Positions 49,357 to 59,538 of a stretch of DNA of 64,000 nt are shown piece after piece. How positions within the stretch are numbered: position 1 is the stretch's first letter; each line of letters opens with the position of its first letter. The notes under the pieces are model-generated. The model had not been told where the DNA came from, did not search any database, and saw only the letters and a list, made by a program, of their open reading frames with translations. A program made the translations under genes and the position numbers. Origin of the DNA: Spirochaetales bacterium (lineage in GTDB: Bacteria; Spirochaetota; Spirochaetia; SZUA-6); the NCBI GenBank assembly GCA_027021365.1, contig JALUUM010000027.1, forward strand, positions 1 to 64,000, given 5' to 3'.

Positions 49357-50787
49357 TCAGTCTACATCTTTAATGCCAAGTCTCTTTAGTTGTTCTCGCT
49401 CCTCGCGAGTTGAAACGTATTCGTAGCGTTTCTTGTTTGCCTTTACGATACTGTTCTTGATTCCACTCAGCTCGATCTTTATTCCCTTGGCCTTTTCCCT
49501 CTCGTTTCGTTTGAGTTCACTTAGGAAGTAGGTGTTGAGCGCCTCCATTCTGCGGTGCATTATTTCCATTTCACCTATCCGCTTTGTTAAAAAATCAAGA
49601 AGTGAGTCCTCTGAGGCATTGTTCAATTTTTGATATACGACATTATTTTTTGACAGAATCTTGGAAAAGAGCACTATCATCTTGTTTATGTCTTTAACAA
49701 AGGAATTGAAATCCAGCTTCTCTGTTTTTGAAATTCCAGTTGTGCTGTTTATGTATTCAATTTCGTAGATCTTGGAATCTCTCTCCCCGTAGACACTCCT
49801 TATGAGCCATCTTTTGAACTTTTCACCCAATGTCAATTTTCGATTGTCCAGAAGTTGTGAATTGAACTGCAACTTGTTCAGTGCGGAGAGAAGATTTTTT
49901 TCTGCGGATGCGAGAGAGTGGAGGGCTTCGAAGAGTTTATTCTTAAGGGGCACTTCCCTCTTTTTCTGTGCCTTGCTTTCCTCTTCTATCTTTAGCCTTT
50001 CTAAGAGCTTTTCCTTCAGGGAGTCGGCATCCGGTGAAAACTCTTCTGCAAGTACCTCGTTTATCAGTTCGGGGTAGTAAGGTGTTCCCTTCATCTTCTG
50101 CACGAAGAGTTTCTTTGTTCTTACTGTGATTTCTTCGCTATCGTGGCTGAAAGTTCTATTCAATCCCGAGAGTTCTTTTTTCAGGTCTCCGATAAGGGTT
50201 TTTCTAACTTCGAGCTTGTATCTCTCCCGATGGTAGGTATTCAAAATCTTTAGATCTTTCATAATTTCTCTTGAGAGCTTTGCGAGCCTCTGCCTCGAAT
50301 CCGTGACTATGTCAGAAGCCATCTTGTCACTGCCCTGCTTGATTGTATCGAGGAGGGCAAAGAGAACGGATGTGGTACTGTTACCGCCGGAAGAATCCGA
50401 ACTTGCCCAGTTTATATACTTGAGAAGGGCAGCAATCTTTTTTATTCTGGCAGGGTTCAGAAAATCGATATCGAACTGGTAGAAATTGTTTATCAATTCG
50501 AGCTGGGAATGGTAACTTGCAAGCCTGTGACTCATTTCCGTTTGCTTTTCGGACTCTGTAAAGGGCTCGTTGGGCGGAATGGAGATTTCGGTGGTCTTTT
50601 GATCGTACTTGTAGGGGTCCTCCTTTATTACTGCCTTTCTGATAAGGTAGTTGTATACATTCTCGAAAATACTCTGAAAATAGCTGAAGGACTCCCTGAG
50701 CCTTGGTAAAACCTTCTTATTCAGGTATGTGAGATAGTTACCGAGCCTTTCTTCCAGTATGGCATTGAAATCATTCTCGTTGGACAT
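49357..50787 (-). CDS. Unknown coiled-coil protein
   Basis: I do not recognise this 476-aa protein. It is highly charged and almost entirely helical-looking, with long coiled-coil stretches (about 130-330) and no signal peptide or membrane segment; no enzymatic motif seen. Its C-terminus lies 3 bp from the end of the convergent DAHPS-PDT gene. Promoter TTGATA-17-TATAAT ends 11 nt before the ATG, and no Shine-Dalgarno is present. Confidence 0.75.
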   Translation of the reverse strand: MSNENDFNAILEERLGNYLTYLNKKVLPRLRESFSYFQSIFENVYNYLIRKAVIKEDPYKYDQKTTEISIPPNEPFTESEKQTEMSHRLASYHSQLELINNFYQFDIDFLNPARIKKIAALLKYINWASSDSSGGNSTTSVLFALLDTIKQGSDKMASDIVTDSRQRLAKLSREIMKDLKILNTYHRERYKLEVRKTLIGDLKKELSGLNRTFSHDSEEITVRTKKLFVQKMKGTPYYPELINEVLAEEFSPDADSLKEKLLERLKIEEESKAQKKREVPLKNKLFEALHSLASAEKNLLSALNKLQFNSQLLDNRKLTLGEKFKRWLIRSVYGERDSKIYEIEYINSTTGISKTEKLDFNSFVKDINKMIVLFSKILSKNNVVYQKLNNASEDSLLDFLTKRIGEMEIMHRRMEALNTYFLSELKRNEREKAKGIKIELSGIKNSIVKANKKRYEYVSTREEREQLKRLGIKDVD

Positions 50788-50798
50788 ATACTCTACTA

Positions 50799-50827
50799 AT
50801 TATAGAGAAAAGCGGTCTTGTTATCAA
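50799..50827 (-). promoter_or_regulatory. Promoter candidate for the coiled-coil gene (leaderless)
   Basis: Minus strand TTGATA (50822-50827), 17-bp spacer, TATAAT (50799-50804), 11 nt before the ATG at 50787. Near-consensus. Confidence 0.65.
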
Positions 50828-50857
50828 ATGAAATAATCGATTGAAAAGCAGGGGTGA

Positions 50858-51391
50858 TTGAAGATGGGAAGGATTAAGGAATTTACTCCCGAGAAACTTA
50901 TTATCGGTATTCTTCTCGGGCCGGGAATCGAGTTGCAAATGGTCACAGAGAGACTTGAGGAAATCTTTGGCAAGATAGACTTTTCAAGTAGAAAGATACC
51001 CTTCACTTTTACAAACTACTATGCAAGAGAAATGGGAAATGAACTCTTTCGTTACTTCATCAGCTTTGAGGAATTGAAGGATCCATCGACTCTTGCATCG
51101 ATCAAGTTGAAGACCAACGAGATTGAACTGTACTTCTCACTCGAGGGAAAGAGAAGGGTAAATCTGGACCCCGGTTCCATGGCACTCAGCCGTTTCGTTC
51201 TTGCCAGTACGAAGGAGAGCTCACACCGAATTCCCCTTGAAAAGGGTATATACGGTGAGATAACCCTTATGTTCGAAAGAAAGAGCTTCAGACCCCTTGA
51301 ATGGACCTACCCGGATTACAGGAGCGAGACCTATATAGAGATTCTGAATAGAATCAGAAGGATATATTGGGCACAACTCAAGAACCGATGA
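50858..51391 (+). CDS. DUF4416 family protein
   Basis: Uncharacterised DUF4416 protein, 177 aa. Family signs: EKLIIGILLGPGIELQMVTE, FTFTNYYAREMGNELFRYF, RRVNLDPGSMALSRFVLAST and LEWTYPDYRSETYIEILNRI. AGGGGTGA lies upstream of the ATG. Function unknown. The lipoprotein gene follows 62 bp downstream in the same orientation. Confidence 0.9.
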   Translation: MKMGRIKEFTPEKLIIGILLGPGIELQMVTERLEEIFGKIDFSSRKIPFTFTNYYAREMGNELFRYFISFEELKDPSTLASIKLKTNEIELYFSLEGKRRVNLDPGSMALSRFVLASTKESSHRIPLEKGIYGEITLMFERKSFRPLEWTYPDYRSETYIEILNRIRRIYWAQLKNR

Positions 51392-51453
51392 TTTTCCGAT
51401 GATATGCTGATATCAACAGAATCGTCGTGAAACTTTAATGCTTTATACGGTGT

Positions 51454-52260
51454 ATGAGGCTTTTCTTATTTATTTTTCTTGTCCCAGTGCTTACAGCGTG
51501 TGATTTTCTCTCAGAAAACTTTTCTGAGAATATGGAGGTGGAGCTGGTATTTCCTTCGATGCCGGGATACGTGGAAAGTTCAAAGCTGCCAATTAGGATG
51601 GAAATAGAATCATACCTCGCTGATTCGTCAGGAACAGAGAGGGTGTTTACCGAGATTGACTACTGGGGTCATTCAAGCGGTTACCTATTCAGAATGTCGA
51701 AGCGAGTCAATACACCCGTTCTGGCAACTCCGGTAATGGAAGGTGTGAATATAACATTAAAGCCGGCCGGGGCGGTATTTCCCGCATCTTCCGATGCCTC
51801 TTCAGTTCACCGCTACTCGGAGCAGGGCCGTAGCGGGGTGAAGCTGTTCCTAAGCTGGGATCTCGGGCCCCTTGCGGAGATGCTCTTGAGACTTGCCAAA
51901 CAGTCCTTTCCCGTGGAAAGTATCAATGTGGAGAGATTATCCCGGGAGATAGAAGATCTCTCTCTTACGGAACCGTGGTTTCTCGATACGGACTATCTTG
52001 CATCGAAACTGCTTTCCGGGAAATTCAGGGTGACCTACATAAGGGAGAGGGCACTCTTTTCAGAAGAGTTTATTCCGGGAAGAGGGGACTGGTTTTTCAA
52101 CCTTCCCTCGTCGCCTGTTTTCTCTGTAGAGGACGGGGACAGCTTCACCTGGGAACTTTCTGAGGGATTCTACTATCTTTCAAATCTCAGCCTTTCCTCT
52201 TTCTATTCGGTCTTCATAGATTCGGAAGGAAATCTCAGCTTAGAGAAAGAGAGGTTTTGA
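51454..52260 (+). CDS. Predicted lipoprotein of unknown function
   Basis: 268-aa predicted lipoprotein: MRLFLFIFLVPVLTAC gives a short signal and lipobox ending at Cys 16. The rest is beta-rich-looking, with no repeats or recognised domain. Its last 21 bp overlap the end of the convergent M24 peptidase gene. No Shine-Dalgarno; a TTATAC box lies close to the ATG. Confidence 0.75.
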   Translation: MRLFLFIFLVPVLTACDFLSENFSENMEVELVFPSMPGYVESSKLPIRMEIESYLADSSGTERVFTEIDYWGHSSGYLFRMSKRVNTPVLATPVMEGVNITLKPAGAVFPASSDASSVHRYSEQGRSGVKLFLSWDLGPLAEMLLRLAKQSFPVESINVERLSREIEDLSLTEPWFLDTDYLASKLLSGKFRVTYIRERALFSEEFIPGRGDWFFNLPSSPVFSVEDGDSFTWELSEGFYYLSNLSLSSFYSVFIDSEGNLSLEKERF

Positions 52261-53424
52261 AAAAGTCAGCTCTTCGACATTGATACTCGCCGCCTCGCCA
52301 CTCCCCTTGGAATCGTAGGTAATGAGAAAATCATTTTCAAGTCTCGCTCCACCCAGTTCCGGGTCGTATAGTCCGGGCTCTATCGTTATCACACTTCCCT
52401 CTCTGAACTTGGGCGATTCTTCGCCGGAATTTGATTTTCCCCTCCGGCTGGTTGAGATCAAGGGGAGCTCATGGGCATCGAGCCCTATGCCGTGCCCTAG
52501 GGAGTGGGGCATGGTGAGCCCGGATGCTTCGAAGTAACTGTCTATGGAGGCTGCCAGTTCACCAATCGCAGGATTCTCCTTTAGCTTCTCCAGGGCCAAC
52601 CGGTAGGCACCGGTTACTCTGTCAAGGAGATCCCTCTGTTTGGCCTGGATCTGCCCTATGGCAATGGGCAGGGTTACATCGGATGTGTAGCCTCCGTATT
52701 TGAAACCGAAGTCTATTACTGCAAGGCCCCTCGTAAAAAAGTTGGTATTCGAGTATTCAGGATAAGGATGTATCTCGTGGCTCCTTGCCGAAGAGGCAAC
52801 GAGGCTTTCAAAGCCCGTACCTTCACTTCCCAGCTTCCTTCCTGTTCTTTCTATGAATAGGGCAACATCGATCTCGGTTGTTCCGGATTTTTTTGCATAT
52901 CCTTCCTTTAGAAATCTGTAAAGGATTTCCAGGGTTTCATTGGTAATTTCGCATGCCTTTTTAAGAAGTGTTCTCTCATGACTGTCCTTGCTCTCCCTCA
53001 GCCTGCCTATAAAGTTATCGATACCTTCTTCCCTGCAGACAAAGTTAATGCCCCTATAACTCTCCTTGAGTTCCGTAACCAAAGGGAAGGATAGGAGGGA
53101 GGATAGTTCCACGGTAATTTTGCCCGAGGGAAGGATCAGTTCCTCAACGATTCTCTTGAGGTTCCTCTCGAAGTTACCCAGTGGCAGTATCTGATCTGCA
53201 CTGGCATGCTTCGTTGCAAGATTTATATCCCATGGTATGAGTGTAGCTTCATGGGCGGATGAGAGAATCAGCACGCAGTCAGAGGGATGACCGGTGAGGT
53301 ACGTCGTCGATTTGTTCCTGCTTTTCTCATTGTCACTGAGGATGGCATACTCTATCCCCCCGGATTCAAGATACGAGTAAACCCTTTCACGTCTTTCCCT
53401 GTAGATGGAATCAGGATTTGACAA
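52240..53424 (-). CDS. M24 family metallopeptidase (Xaa-Pro aminopeptidase-like)
   Basis: Peptidase of the creatinase/prolidase fold, 394 aa. Metal ligands are visible: Asp in [20 protein letters not shown], His in [19 protein letters not shown], Glu in [12 protein letters not shown] and [12 protein letters not shown]. The N-terminal creatinase-like domain occupies about 1-145. Its start lies within the leuS 3' end (14-bp overlap), so it is the last gene of the gatC-leuS operon. Confidence 0.92.
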   Translation of the reverse strand: MSNPDSIYRERRERVYSYLESGGIEYAILSDNEKSRNKSTTYLTGHPSDCVLILSSAHEATLIPWDINLATKHASADQILPLGNFERNLKRIVEELILPSGKITVELSSLLSFPLVTELKESYRGINFVCREEGIDNFIGRLRESKDSHERTLLKKACEITNETLEILYRFLKEGYAKKSGTTEIDVALFIERTGRKLGSEGTGFESLVASSARSHEIHPYPEYSNTNFFTRGLAVIDFGFKYGGYTSDVTLPIAIGQIQAKQRDLLDRVTGAYRLALEKLKENPAIGELAASIDSYFEASGLTMPHSLGHGIGLDAHELPLISTSRRGKSNSGEESPKFREGSVITIEPGLYDPELGGARLENDFLITYDSKGSGEAASINVEELTFSKPLFL

Positions 53425-55831
53425 CTATGTTGACCAGCTTTCCCGGTACGGTGATGATTTTAACAATTTCTTTTCCGTCGAGCAGACTCTTTATTCTCTG
53501 GTTTTCCAGAGCCTTGGCTTGGAGTTCCTCCTTGGATATATCTGCAGGAAGTTCTTCCCTGGCCCTTATCTTCCCGTTTATCTGAAAAACAACGGTGACT
53601 GTCTCGTCTACTGTCAACTCTTCCTTCCAGGATGGCCATTTTTCGTACGCGATGGAGGGCTTTTTCCCAAGTTTCTCCCAGAGTTCCTCTGCAAGATGCG
53701 GTGCATAGGGCGAGAGGATGAGTACAAAGGGATTCCAGAGTTTTCTGTAGAGTTTCTCCTCTCTGTGCAGCTCTCCTATGAATATCATCATCTGTGCTAT
53801 GGCAGTGTTGAACTCCAGCCTGGAGGTATCCTTGGTCACCTTCTTTATCGTCTTGTGAAGCAGCTTGGTAAGCCTTTCGGGCGGCTCTTCATCGGTCATT
53901 TCCTTCTCCGAAACCTTCCAGAGCCTGTCGAGAAAGCGCTTTACGCCCGCGATTCCCCTGGTGGACCATGGTTTTGATACCTTCAAGGGGCCCATGAACA
54001 TCTCGTACATCCTCATGGCATCGGCACCGTAGCTCTCTATCACATCGTCGGGATTTATCACGTTTCCGAGAGACTTGGACATCTTTACGCCGCCCTCGCC
54101 AAGGATCATTCCCTGGTTGATGAGGCGCATGAAGGGCTCATCGGTGTTTACGTAGCCTATGTCGTAGAGAAACTTGTGCCAGAATCTTGCATAGAGCAGG
54201 TGGAGTACCGCATGCTCGGCACCTCCCACGTAGAGGTCAACGGGCATCCAGTATTCGATTTTCTCCCTGTCGGCAAATGCCCTGTCGTTGTGTGGATCGA
54301 GGTACCGAAGGTAGTACCAGCAGGAGCCTGCCCACTGAGGCATCGTGTTGGTTTCCCTCTTTGCAGGAGCGCCGCATTTAGGGCATTTGGTATTTACCCA
54401 GTCGGTAATAGCTGCCAGTGGAGATTCTCCCGTTCCAGTCGGTTTGTAGCTCTTTACCTCGGGAAGCTCCAGCGGAAGCTCCTCGTATGGTACGGGGACA
54501 TTGCCACATTTTTCACAGTGTACAATCGGTATCGGTTCACCCCAGTACCTCTGGCGGGAGAATATCCAATCCCTGAGTTTGTAATTTACCGCAAATTCTC
54601 CCATGCCTTTTTCCTGTAGCCACTTCACTATCCTTTTCTTGAACTCCGGTGTCTTGAGGCCATTGAAATCCCCCGAGTTTACGGCGATGCCGTCTCCGGT
54701 AAAAGCCTCTTTCAACTCGTAGAGACTCCCGTCTTCGGATACCACCTGAATGATTGGCAGATTGAATTTCTTTGCAAATTCGAAGTCCCTCTCGTCGTGT
54801 GCAGGTACAGCCATTATTGCACCGGTACCGTAGGAAATAAGTATGTAATCCGAAATCCAAATGGGAATTCTCTCACCGTTTACCGGGTTTATGGCATAAC
54901 CTCCGGTAAAAACACCGGTCTTTTCCTTTGCAAGGTCTGTTCTTTCAAGGTCGGATTTTAACTTCGCCTGATAACGGTACTCTTCCACCTCCCTTCTGTG
55001 TTCCTCGGTGGTTACACTTGAAACGAGGGGGTGTTCCGGTGCCAGGACCATGTATGTTGCGCCGAACAGGGTATCGGGACGTGTCGTGAATACCTCTATA
55101 TACCCGTCACCATCGGCCAGGGGAAATTTGACATTTGCCCCTTCACTCCTTCCTATCCAGTTTCTCTGCATCAGTTTAATAGATTCCGGCCAATCGAGTT
55201 TGTCCAGGTCGGAGAGGAGCCTCTCGGCATATGCCGTTATCCTTAGTATCCATTGGCGTACATCCTTCCTTACCACCTGTGTGTGGCAACGTTCGCATTT
55301 ACCGTCCTTCACCTCTTCGTTTGCCAGTCCTGTCTTACACGAGGGACACCAGTTGATAGGTACTTCAGCTTCGTAAGCAAGTCCCTTTTCCCACATCTTA
55401 AGAAATATCCACTGAGTCCACTTGTAGTACTCCGGTTCGTGTGTGGAAATCTTTCTGTCCCAGTCGTAAGAGAAACCCAGGGCCTTTATCTGTTTTTCGA
55501 ATCGCTCGATATTCTTTTCGGTGGAGATCTTGGGGTGAGTACCTGTTTTTATTGCATAATTTTCCGCAGGAAGTCCGAAAGAATCAAAACCCATGGGGTG
55601 TAATACATGGTAGCCCTGCATCCTGAGGTACCGGGAATAGATATCCGTTGCCGTGTATCCTTCGGGATGACCTACATGAAGTCCGGCAGATGAAGGATAT
55701 GGAAACATGTCCAGTATGTACTGCCGCTTGTCTCTCGGTACCGATTTATCCTCATTCACCTTGAAGGTCTTGTTTTCCTCCCAGAATTTCTGCCATTTCT
55801 TTTCAATTTCTTTGAATGGATAACCTTTCAT
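53411..55831 (-). CDS. leuS: Leucyl-tRNA synthetase
   Basis: Class I aminoacyl-tRNA synthetase, 806 aa, bacterial type. HIGH-type motif [17 protein letters not shown] near 48, zinc-like [20 protein letters not shown]1 editing domain (about 225-410) with [25 protein letters not shown] motif [16 protein letters not shown] near 570, C-terminal anticodon domain. Complete. It begins 20 bp after the aspS stop. Confidence 0.97.
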   Translation of the reverse strand: MKGYPFKEIEKKWQKFWEENKTFKVNEDKSVPRDKRQYILDMFPYPSSAGLHVGHPEGYTATDIYSRYLRMQGYHVLHPMGFDSFGLPAENYAIKTGTHPKISTEKNIERFEKQIKALGFSYDWDRKISTHEPEYYKWTQWIFLKMWEKGLAYEAEVPINWCPSCKTGLANEEVKDGKCERCHTQVVRKDVRQWILRITAYAERLLSDLDKLDWPESIKLMQRNWIGRSEGANVKFPLADGDGYIEVFTTRPDTLFGATYMVLAPEHPLVSSVTTEEHRREVEEYRYQAKLKSDLERTDLAKEKTGVFTGGYAINPVNGERIPIWISDYILISYGTGAIMAVPAHDERDFEFAKKFNLPIIQVVSEDGSLYELKEAFTGDGIAVNSGDFNGLKTPEFKKRIVKWLQEKGMGEFAVNYKLRDWIFSRQRYWGEPIPIVHCEKCGNVPVPYEELPLELPEVKSYKPTGTGESPLAAITDWVNTKCPKCGAPAKRETNTMPQWAGSCWYYLRYLDPHNDRAFADREKIEYWMPVDLYVGGAEHAVLHLLYARFWHKFLYDIGYVNTDEPFMRLINQGMILGEGGVKMSKSLGNVINPDDVIESYGADAMRMYEMFMGPLKVSKPWSTRGIAGVKRFLDRLWKVSEKEMTDEEPPERLTKLLHKTIKKVTKDTSRLEFNTAIAQMMIFIGELHREEKLYRKLWNPFVLILSPYAPHLAEELWEKLGKKPSIAYEKWPSWKEELTVDETVTVVFQINGKIRAREELPADISKEELQAKALENQRIKSLLDGKEIVKIITVPGKLVNIVVKS

Positions 55832-55850
55832 ATTTACCTTCTCCCCTATC

Positions 55851-57125
55851 TCATGGCCTCGTTCTCTTTCTGTCCCTCGGAAAGAGGGATGCTTCCTTTA
55901 CATTTGCAAGGCCCAGTATCTTCTGAGTAAGTCTTTCCAGCCCTATTGCAAAACCTCCGTGTGGCGGACATCCGTATTTGAATATCTGAAGATAGTCGGA
56001 AAGGTCCTCCGCTTTCAGGTGAAATCTTTCTATGCTTTCCAGTAGCATGTCATACTCATTTATCCTTCTTCCTCCCGTGGTTATTTCAAGGCCACGAAAG
56101 AGGAGGTCGAAGGACCTGGTCTTGTGGTTCTCAATCGGGTATGTGTAGAAGGGCCTCTTTCTCCTGGGGAAGGCATAGACGAAAACAGCTTCTATTCCGT
56201 GTTCCTCCAATGCCCATTGACAGAGGATCCTCTCTCCCTCCGGGTTTATCTCGAATACCCTGCTTCCCGTTTTTTTCCCTATGATTTCTTTTGCCTCGTC
56301 ATGGGTGATCCGTGGTATTCGGTTCAGTTCTTCCTCGTTGGGAACTTCTGCCTTCCACTGGGAAAGCTCATCTTCGTTGTCCCTTCTGATACCGTTGAAT
56401 ATAGTTTTTAGTATTCTCACCTCGAGATCCATAAGGTCGTGTTCCGTATCTATAAATGCCATCTCGACATCCAGGGATACATATTCGTTCAAATGTCTCG
56501 GCGTATCATGCTTTTCTGCCCTGTATGCTGCCCCGATTTCAAAGACCCTCTCGAGACCCGATGAAACCATTGCCTGTTTGTAGAACTGGGGTGACTGTGC
56601 CAGATAAACCTTTGTATCGAAGTATTGAACGGGGAAGAGGCCTGTGCCTCCTTCTGTCCCCGTACCAATGAGTTTAGATGTCTTTATCTCGGTGAAATCC
56701 TCACTTCTCATGTGCCGGGCAAAGTATTTCAGTATATTGGACTGTAATTTGAATATTGAAAGTATCTTTGGATTTCGCAGAGAAATGATCCTGTTGTCCA
56801 GTATTGCATCAAGGCCAAGATTCTTGGGGTCCTGGTTGACCGGCACAGGGAGGTCATGTGCAGCTCTGGAAAGTACTTCGACCCGGGAAATGAGTACCTC
56901 GACACCACCGGGGGCCTTGTCATTTTTTTTGACCTGCCCTTCTGCCTTGATTACTGATTCTACGGTTACATCCGGTTTCTCCTCTGTTACCAGTTGAACC
57001 ATTCCGCTCCTGTCCCGCAGAATGATGAAGGTTATCTTTCCAAGGTCTCGTATTCTATGGACCCAGCCCAGCAGAGTTATTCCCTCCCCTATGTGATCTT
57101 TTACTTCAGAAGCCAGTATACGCAC
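55851..57125 (-). CDS. aspS: Aspartyl-tRNA synthetase, archaeal type, probably non-discriminating
   Basis: Class IIb AspRS, 424 aa, short form without the bacterial GAD insertion (bacterial AspRS is roughly 590 aa), hence archaeal type. OB-fold anticodon domain at about 1-105, motif 2 region [20 protein letters not shown], motif 3 [17 protein letters not shown]. At the two positions reported to control Asp/Asn tRNA discrimination in archaeal enzymes it has His ([10 protein letters not shown]) and Pro (KAPGG), the non-discriminating state. It overlaps the gatB stop by 20 bp, fitting supply of Asp-tRNA(Asn) to GatCAB. Confidence 0.95.
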   Translation of the reverse strand: MRILASEVKDHIGEGITLLGWVHRIRDLGKITFIILRDRSGMVQLVTEEKPDVTVESVIKAEGQVKKNDKAPGGVEVLISRVEVLSRAAHDLPVPVNQDPKNLGLDAILDNRIISLRNPKILSIFKLQSNILKYFARHMRSEDFTEIKTSKLIGTGTEGGTGLFPVQYFDTKVYLAQSPQFYKQAMVSSGLERVFEIGAAYRAEKHDTPRHLNEYVSLDVEMAFIDTEHDLMDLEVRILKTIFNGIRRDNEDELSQWKAEVPNEEELNRIPRITHDEAKEIIGKKTGSRVFEINPEGERILCQWALEEHGIEAVFVYAFPRRKRPFYTYPIENHKTRSFDLLFRGLEITTGGRRINEYDMLLESIERFHLKAEDLSDYLQIFKYGCPPHGGFAIGLERLTQKILGLANVKEASLFPRDRKRTRP

Positions 57126-59532
57126 CTGTGTCCTCCATGATCTTTACTATTTCTTCTTCGGATTGTGATAGTATATACGAAGCAATGAGTCGCGTATATA
57201 CGGATTCTGTGGTAAGGGCTCCCATAGGGATTGCTCCCTCTTTCCACAGCTCATGAGAAGTTATGTAACGTGAGAAATCGATGTTCTGTCGTTGTTGAGA
57301 GGTGCAGTAGAAATTTATTCCCCTTTCCTTTCCCACGTTGAATGCTTTCCTGAGGGAGAATGGTGATTCTCTGAGATTTGCAGTTCCGGTATCGTATACT
57401 TCCAGTATGAAGTGCCGTATGCCCGCATCCATCAGTCGTATCAATGTATCCCCTTTAAGCCCCGGGTATACCTTTATGATAAAGCTCCTCTCCTGGGCTT
57501 CTCTTATCTTCCCAAGAAGTGTATCCCTGGAAAAGTTCTCAGTTGAAAGGTAAGAAGTCATTCCCTTTGCACTGAAAACGGGCTTTTCAAGGTTCCAGTT
57601 TGTAAATCCATTGGTTCCGATTCTTTCGAACTTGAGATTCAGGGGTGAGAGTATTTTTCCGTCGAGATATACATAGATGCCCTCCCCCAGAGTGGCTATC
57701 TTTGAAATGGCTCCGCTTAAGTTTTCGAAGGCCTCTCCTCGAATGTCTTCCTTTGTTGCAGGGGGTTGATACGAAGCCGTAAAAACGATGGGGATTCCCG
57801 GTGAAGGGAAAAGCCAGAAAATCAATGATGCGGTGTATGAAAGTGTGTCCGTTCCGTGAGCAATTACGATTCCGTTGGTATCCCCTTTCTGAATGTGATT
57901 GGCTATGGTGGAAATTAGAACTGCCCAGTCTTCGGGGTTTATCTCTTCGCTGAGAATACGATTCACGGAAAATTCCTCTATCTTTATCTTTCCGTTGAAA
58001 CTGGTTTTTTCCTTTATCCGACTGATCAGTTTTGCAGGATCACCGGGAAGTATAGTACCGTCTTCCGATACCTCTCCGGTAATGGCTCCTCCCATTGAAA
58101 TCACTCGAACAAGTGTAAATGCAAATTCTTCCCTTATCACTTCCTGCAGTATTCCGGGTTCGACCCTCCCCGCTGTCTCCTTCATTATGAGGCCAATGAG
58201 GTACTGAACCGGTTTCGTTTCCCCGCTCCGTATCTGTTTGACGATTTCAGGGTTTTTATCGGCAACCTCTTTGAGAATCTTCCTGATCTCTGACCTGTCA
58301 GTTATCTGTTCCCAGCCATTTTTCTCTATTATTTCGTCAGGAGACCTGTTCTCTTCGAATATTGACTGTAGAACCTGCTTTGCAATCTTTCCGTGGATTT
58401 TTCTGGCAGATAGAAGTTCCAGGAGTCTGGCAAACCTCTTTGCCTTAAGAGGAGAATCGGAGATTGATAGCTGGTACTTGTTCAGCATCTTCTGAACATC
58501 AGAGGCAAGCCAGATTGCAGCCACCCTCGGATCCGCACCCATGTTTACAGTCTCCTCAAAAAAATCTGCCGTTTCTTTCTCTTCACAGATAAAGTCAGCC
58601 TGAAGCTTTGAAAGGCCATATTTCTCCATTAGACGTTTTTTTCTCTCTTCGGGAAGTTCTACGAGCCTTTCCTTCACCTCTTTGAGGAAGTTCTCATCCG
58701 GTCTGAATGGAGGCAGATCAGGATCGGGGAAGTACCTGTAGTCCGATTCACTCTCTTTGACCCTCATGCTTTCCGTCAGGTCCCTGTTTTCGTTCCACAG
58801 TCTTGTTTCCTGGGTTACACTCCCACCACGTTCCAGTATCTCGGTCTGTCTCTCTATCTCGAAATTCAATGCCTTTCTCACGAATTTGAAGGAATTGAGG
58901 TTTTTAATCTCGACCTTGCTGCCAAGTCCCTTGCCACGGAGATTTACAGAGACATTTGCATCACACCTTAAAGAGCCCTCTTCCATGTTCCCGTCACATA
59001 CACCGAGATACCGCACTATCCTTCTGAAATTCTGGAGGAATGCCTCTGCCTCTTCACCCACTTCGAGGTCTGGCATGGTAACAATTTCCAGCAGGGGAGT
59101 TCCGGCCCTGTTGAAGTCGAGAAGGGATATGTCGCCGGCATGTATCATTTTTCCGGCATCCTCCTCCAGGTGTACTTCCCTTATCCTTACCCGCTTCTTC
59201 TGCTGCCTGTATTCGAGATCCAGGTATCCATTCCTCCCGACGGGAGACCTGAACTGTGAGATTTGGTAATTTTTGGGCAGGTCGGGGTAGAAGTAATTCT
59301 TTCTCTCAAAGATTGCATATTCGTTTGGCTCACAATTCAGTGCCATGGCAACGACATATGCCATTCTGATTGCCTCTTCGTTCAAAGCCGGAAGTACACC
59401 GGGGTAACCCATGCAGACAGGACAGATATTTGTGTTTGGCTCATCCCCGAAGGATGCTTTGCAACCGCAGAATACCTTCGTTTCGGTGAGTAGTTGAATA
59501 TGGATTTCAAGTCCGATAAAAGATTGAAACAT
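57106..59532 (-). CDS. gatB: GatB fused to a GatD-like asparaginase domain
   Basis: 808 aa, about 330 longer than normal GatB. Residues 1 to about 474 are a complete bacterial GatB: GLEIHIQLLTETKVFCGCK, zinc Cys set through CPVCMGYPG, YFYPDLPKNYQISQF, HLEEDAGKMIHAG, and the YqeY-like tail ending GLIMKETAGRVEPGILQEV. From about 478 on is an asparaginase fold closest to archaeal GatD (ILSEEINPEDW, IVIAHGTDTLSYTASLIFW). The second catalytic pair TD is present in HGTDT, but the first motif reads ISMGGAITG where active enzymes have GGT, so the nucleophile Thr is Ala. No archaeal AspRS-like insertion in the GatB part. GatA next door has its own amidase triad. Confidence 0.95.
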   Translation of the reverse strand: MFQSFIGLEIHIQLLTETKVFCGCKASFGDEPNTNICPVCMGYPGVLPALNEEAIRMAYVVAMALNCEPNEYAIFERKNYFYPDLPKNYQISQFRSPVGRNGYLDLEYRQQKKRVRIREVHLEEDAGKMIHAGDISLLDFNRAGTPLLEIVTMPDLEVGEEAEAFLQNFRRIVRYLGVCDGNMEEGSLRCDANVSVNLRGKGLGSKVEIKNLNSFKFVRKALNFEIERQTEILERGGSVTQETRLWNENRDLTESMRVKESESDYRYFPDPDLPPFRPDENFLKEVKERLVELPEERKKRLMEKYGLSKLQADFICEEKETADFFEETVNMGADPRVAAIWLASDVQKMLNKYQLSISDSPLKAKRFARLLELLSARKIHGKIAKQVLQSIFEENRSPDEIIEKNGWEQITDRSEIRKILKEVADKNPEIVKQIRSGETKPVQYLIGLIMKETAGRVEPGILQEVIREEFAFTLVRVISMGGAITGEVSEDGTILPGDPAKLISRIKEKTSFNGKIKIEEFSVNRILSEEINPEDWAVLISTIANHIQKGDTNGIVIAHGTDTLSYTASLIFWLFPSPGIPIVFTASYQPPATKEDIRGEAFENLSGAISKIATLGEGIYVYLDGKILSPLNLKFERIGTNGFTNWNLEKPVFSAKGMTSYLSTENFSRDTLLGKIREAQERSFIIKVYPGLKGDTLIRLMDAGIRHFILEVYDTGTANLRESPFSLRKAFNVGKERGINFYCTSQQRQNIDFSRYITSHELWKEGAIPMGALTTESVYTRLIASYILSQSEEEIVKIMEDTGAYTGF

Positions 59533-59538
59533 AACGAA

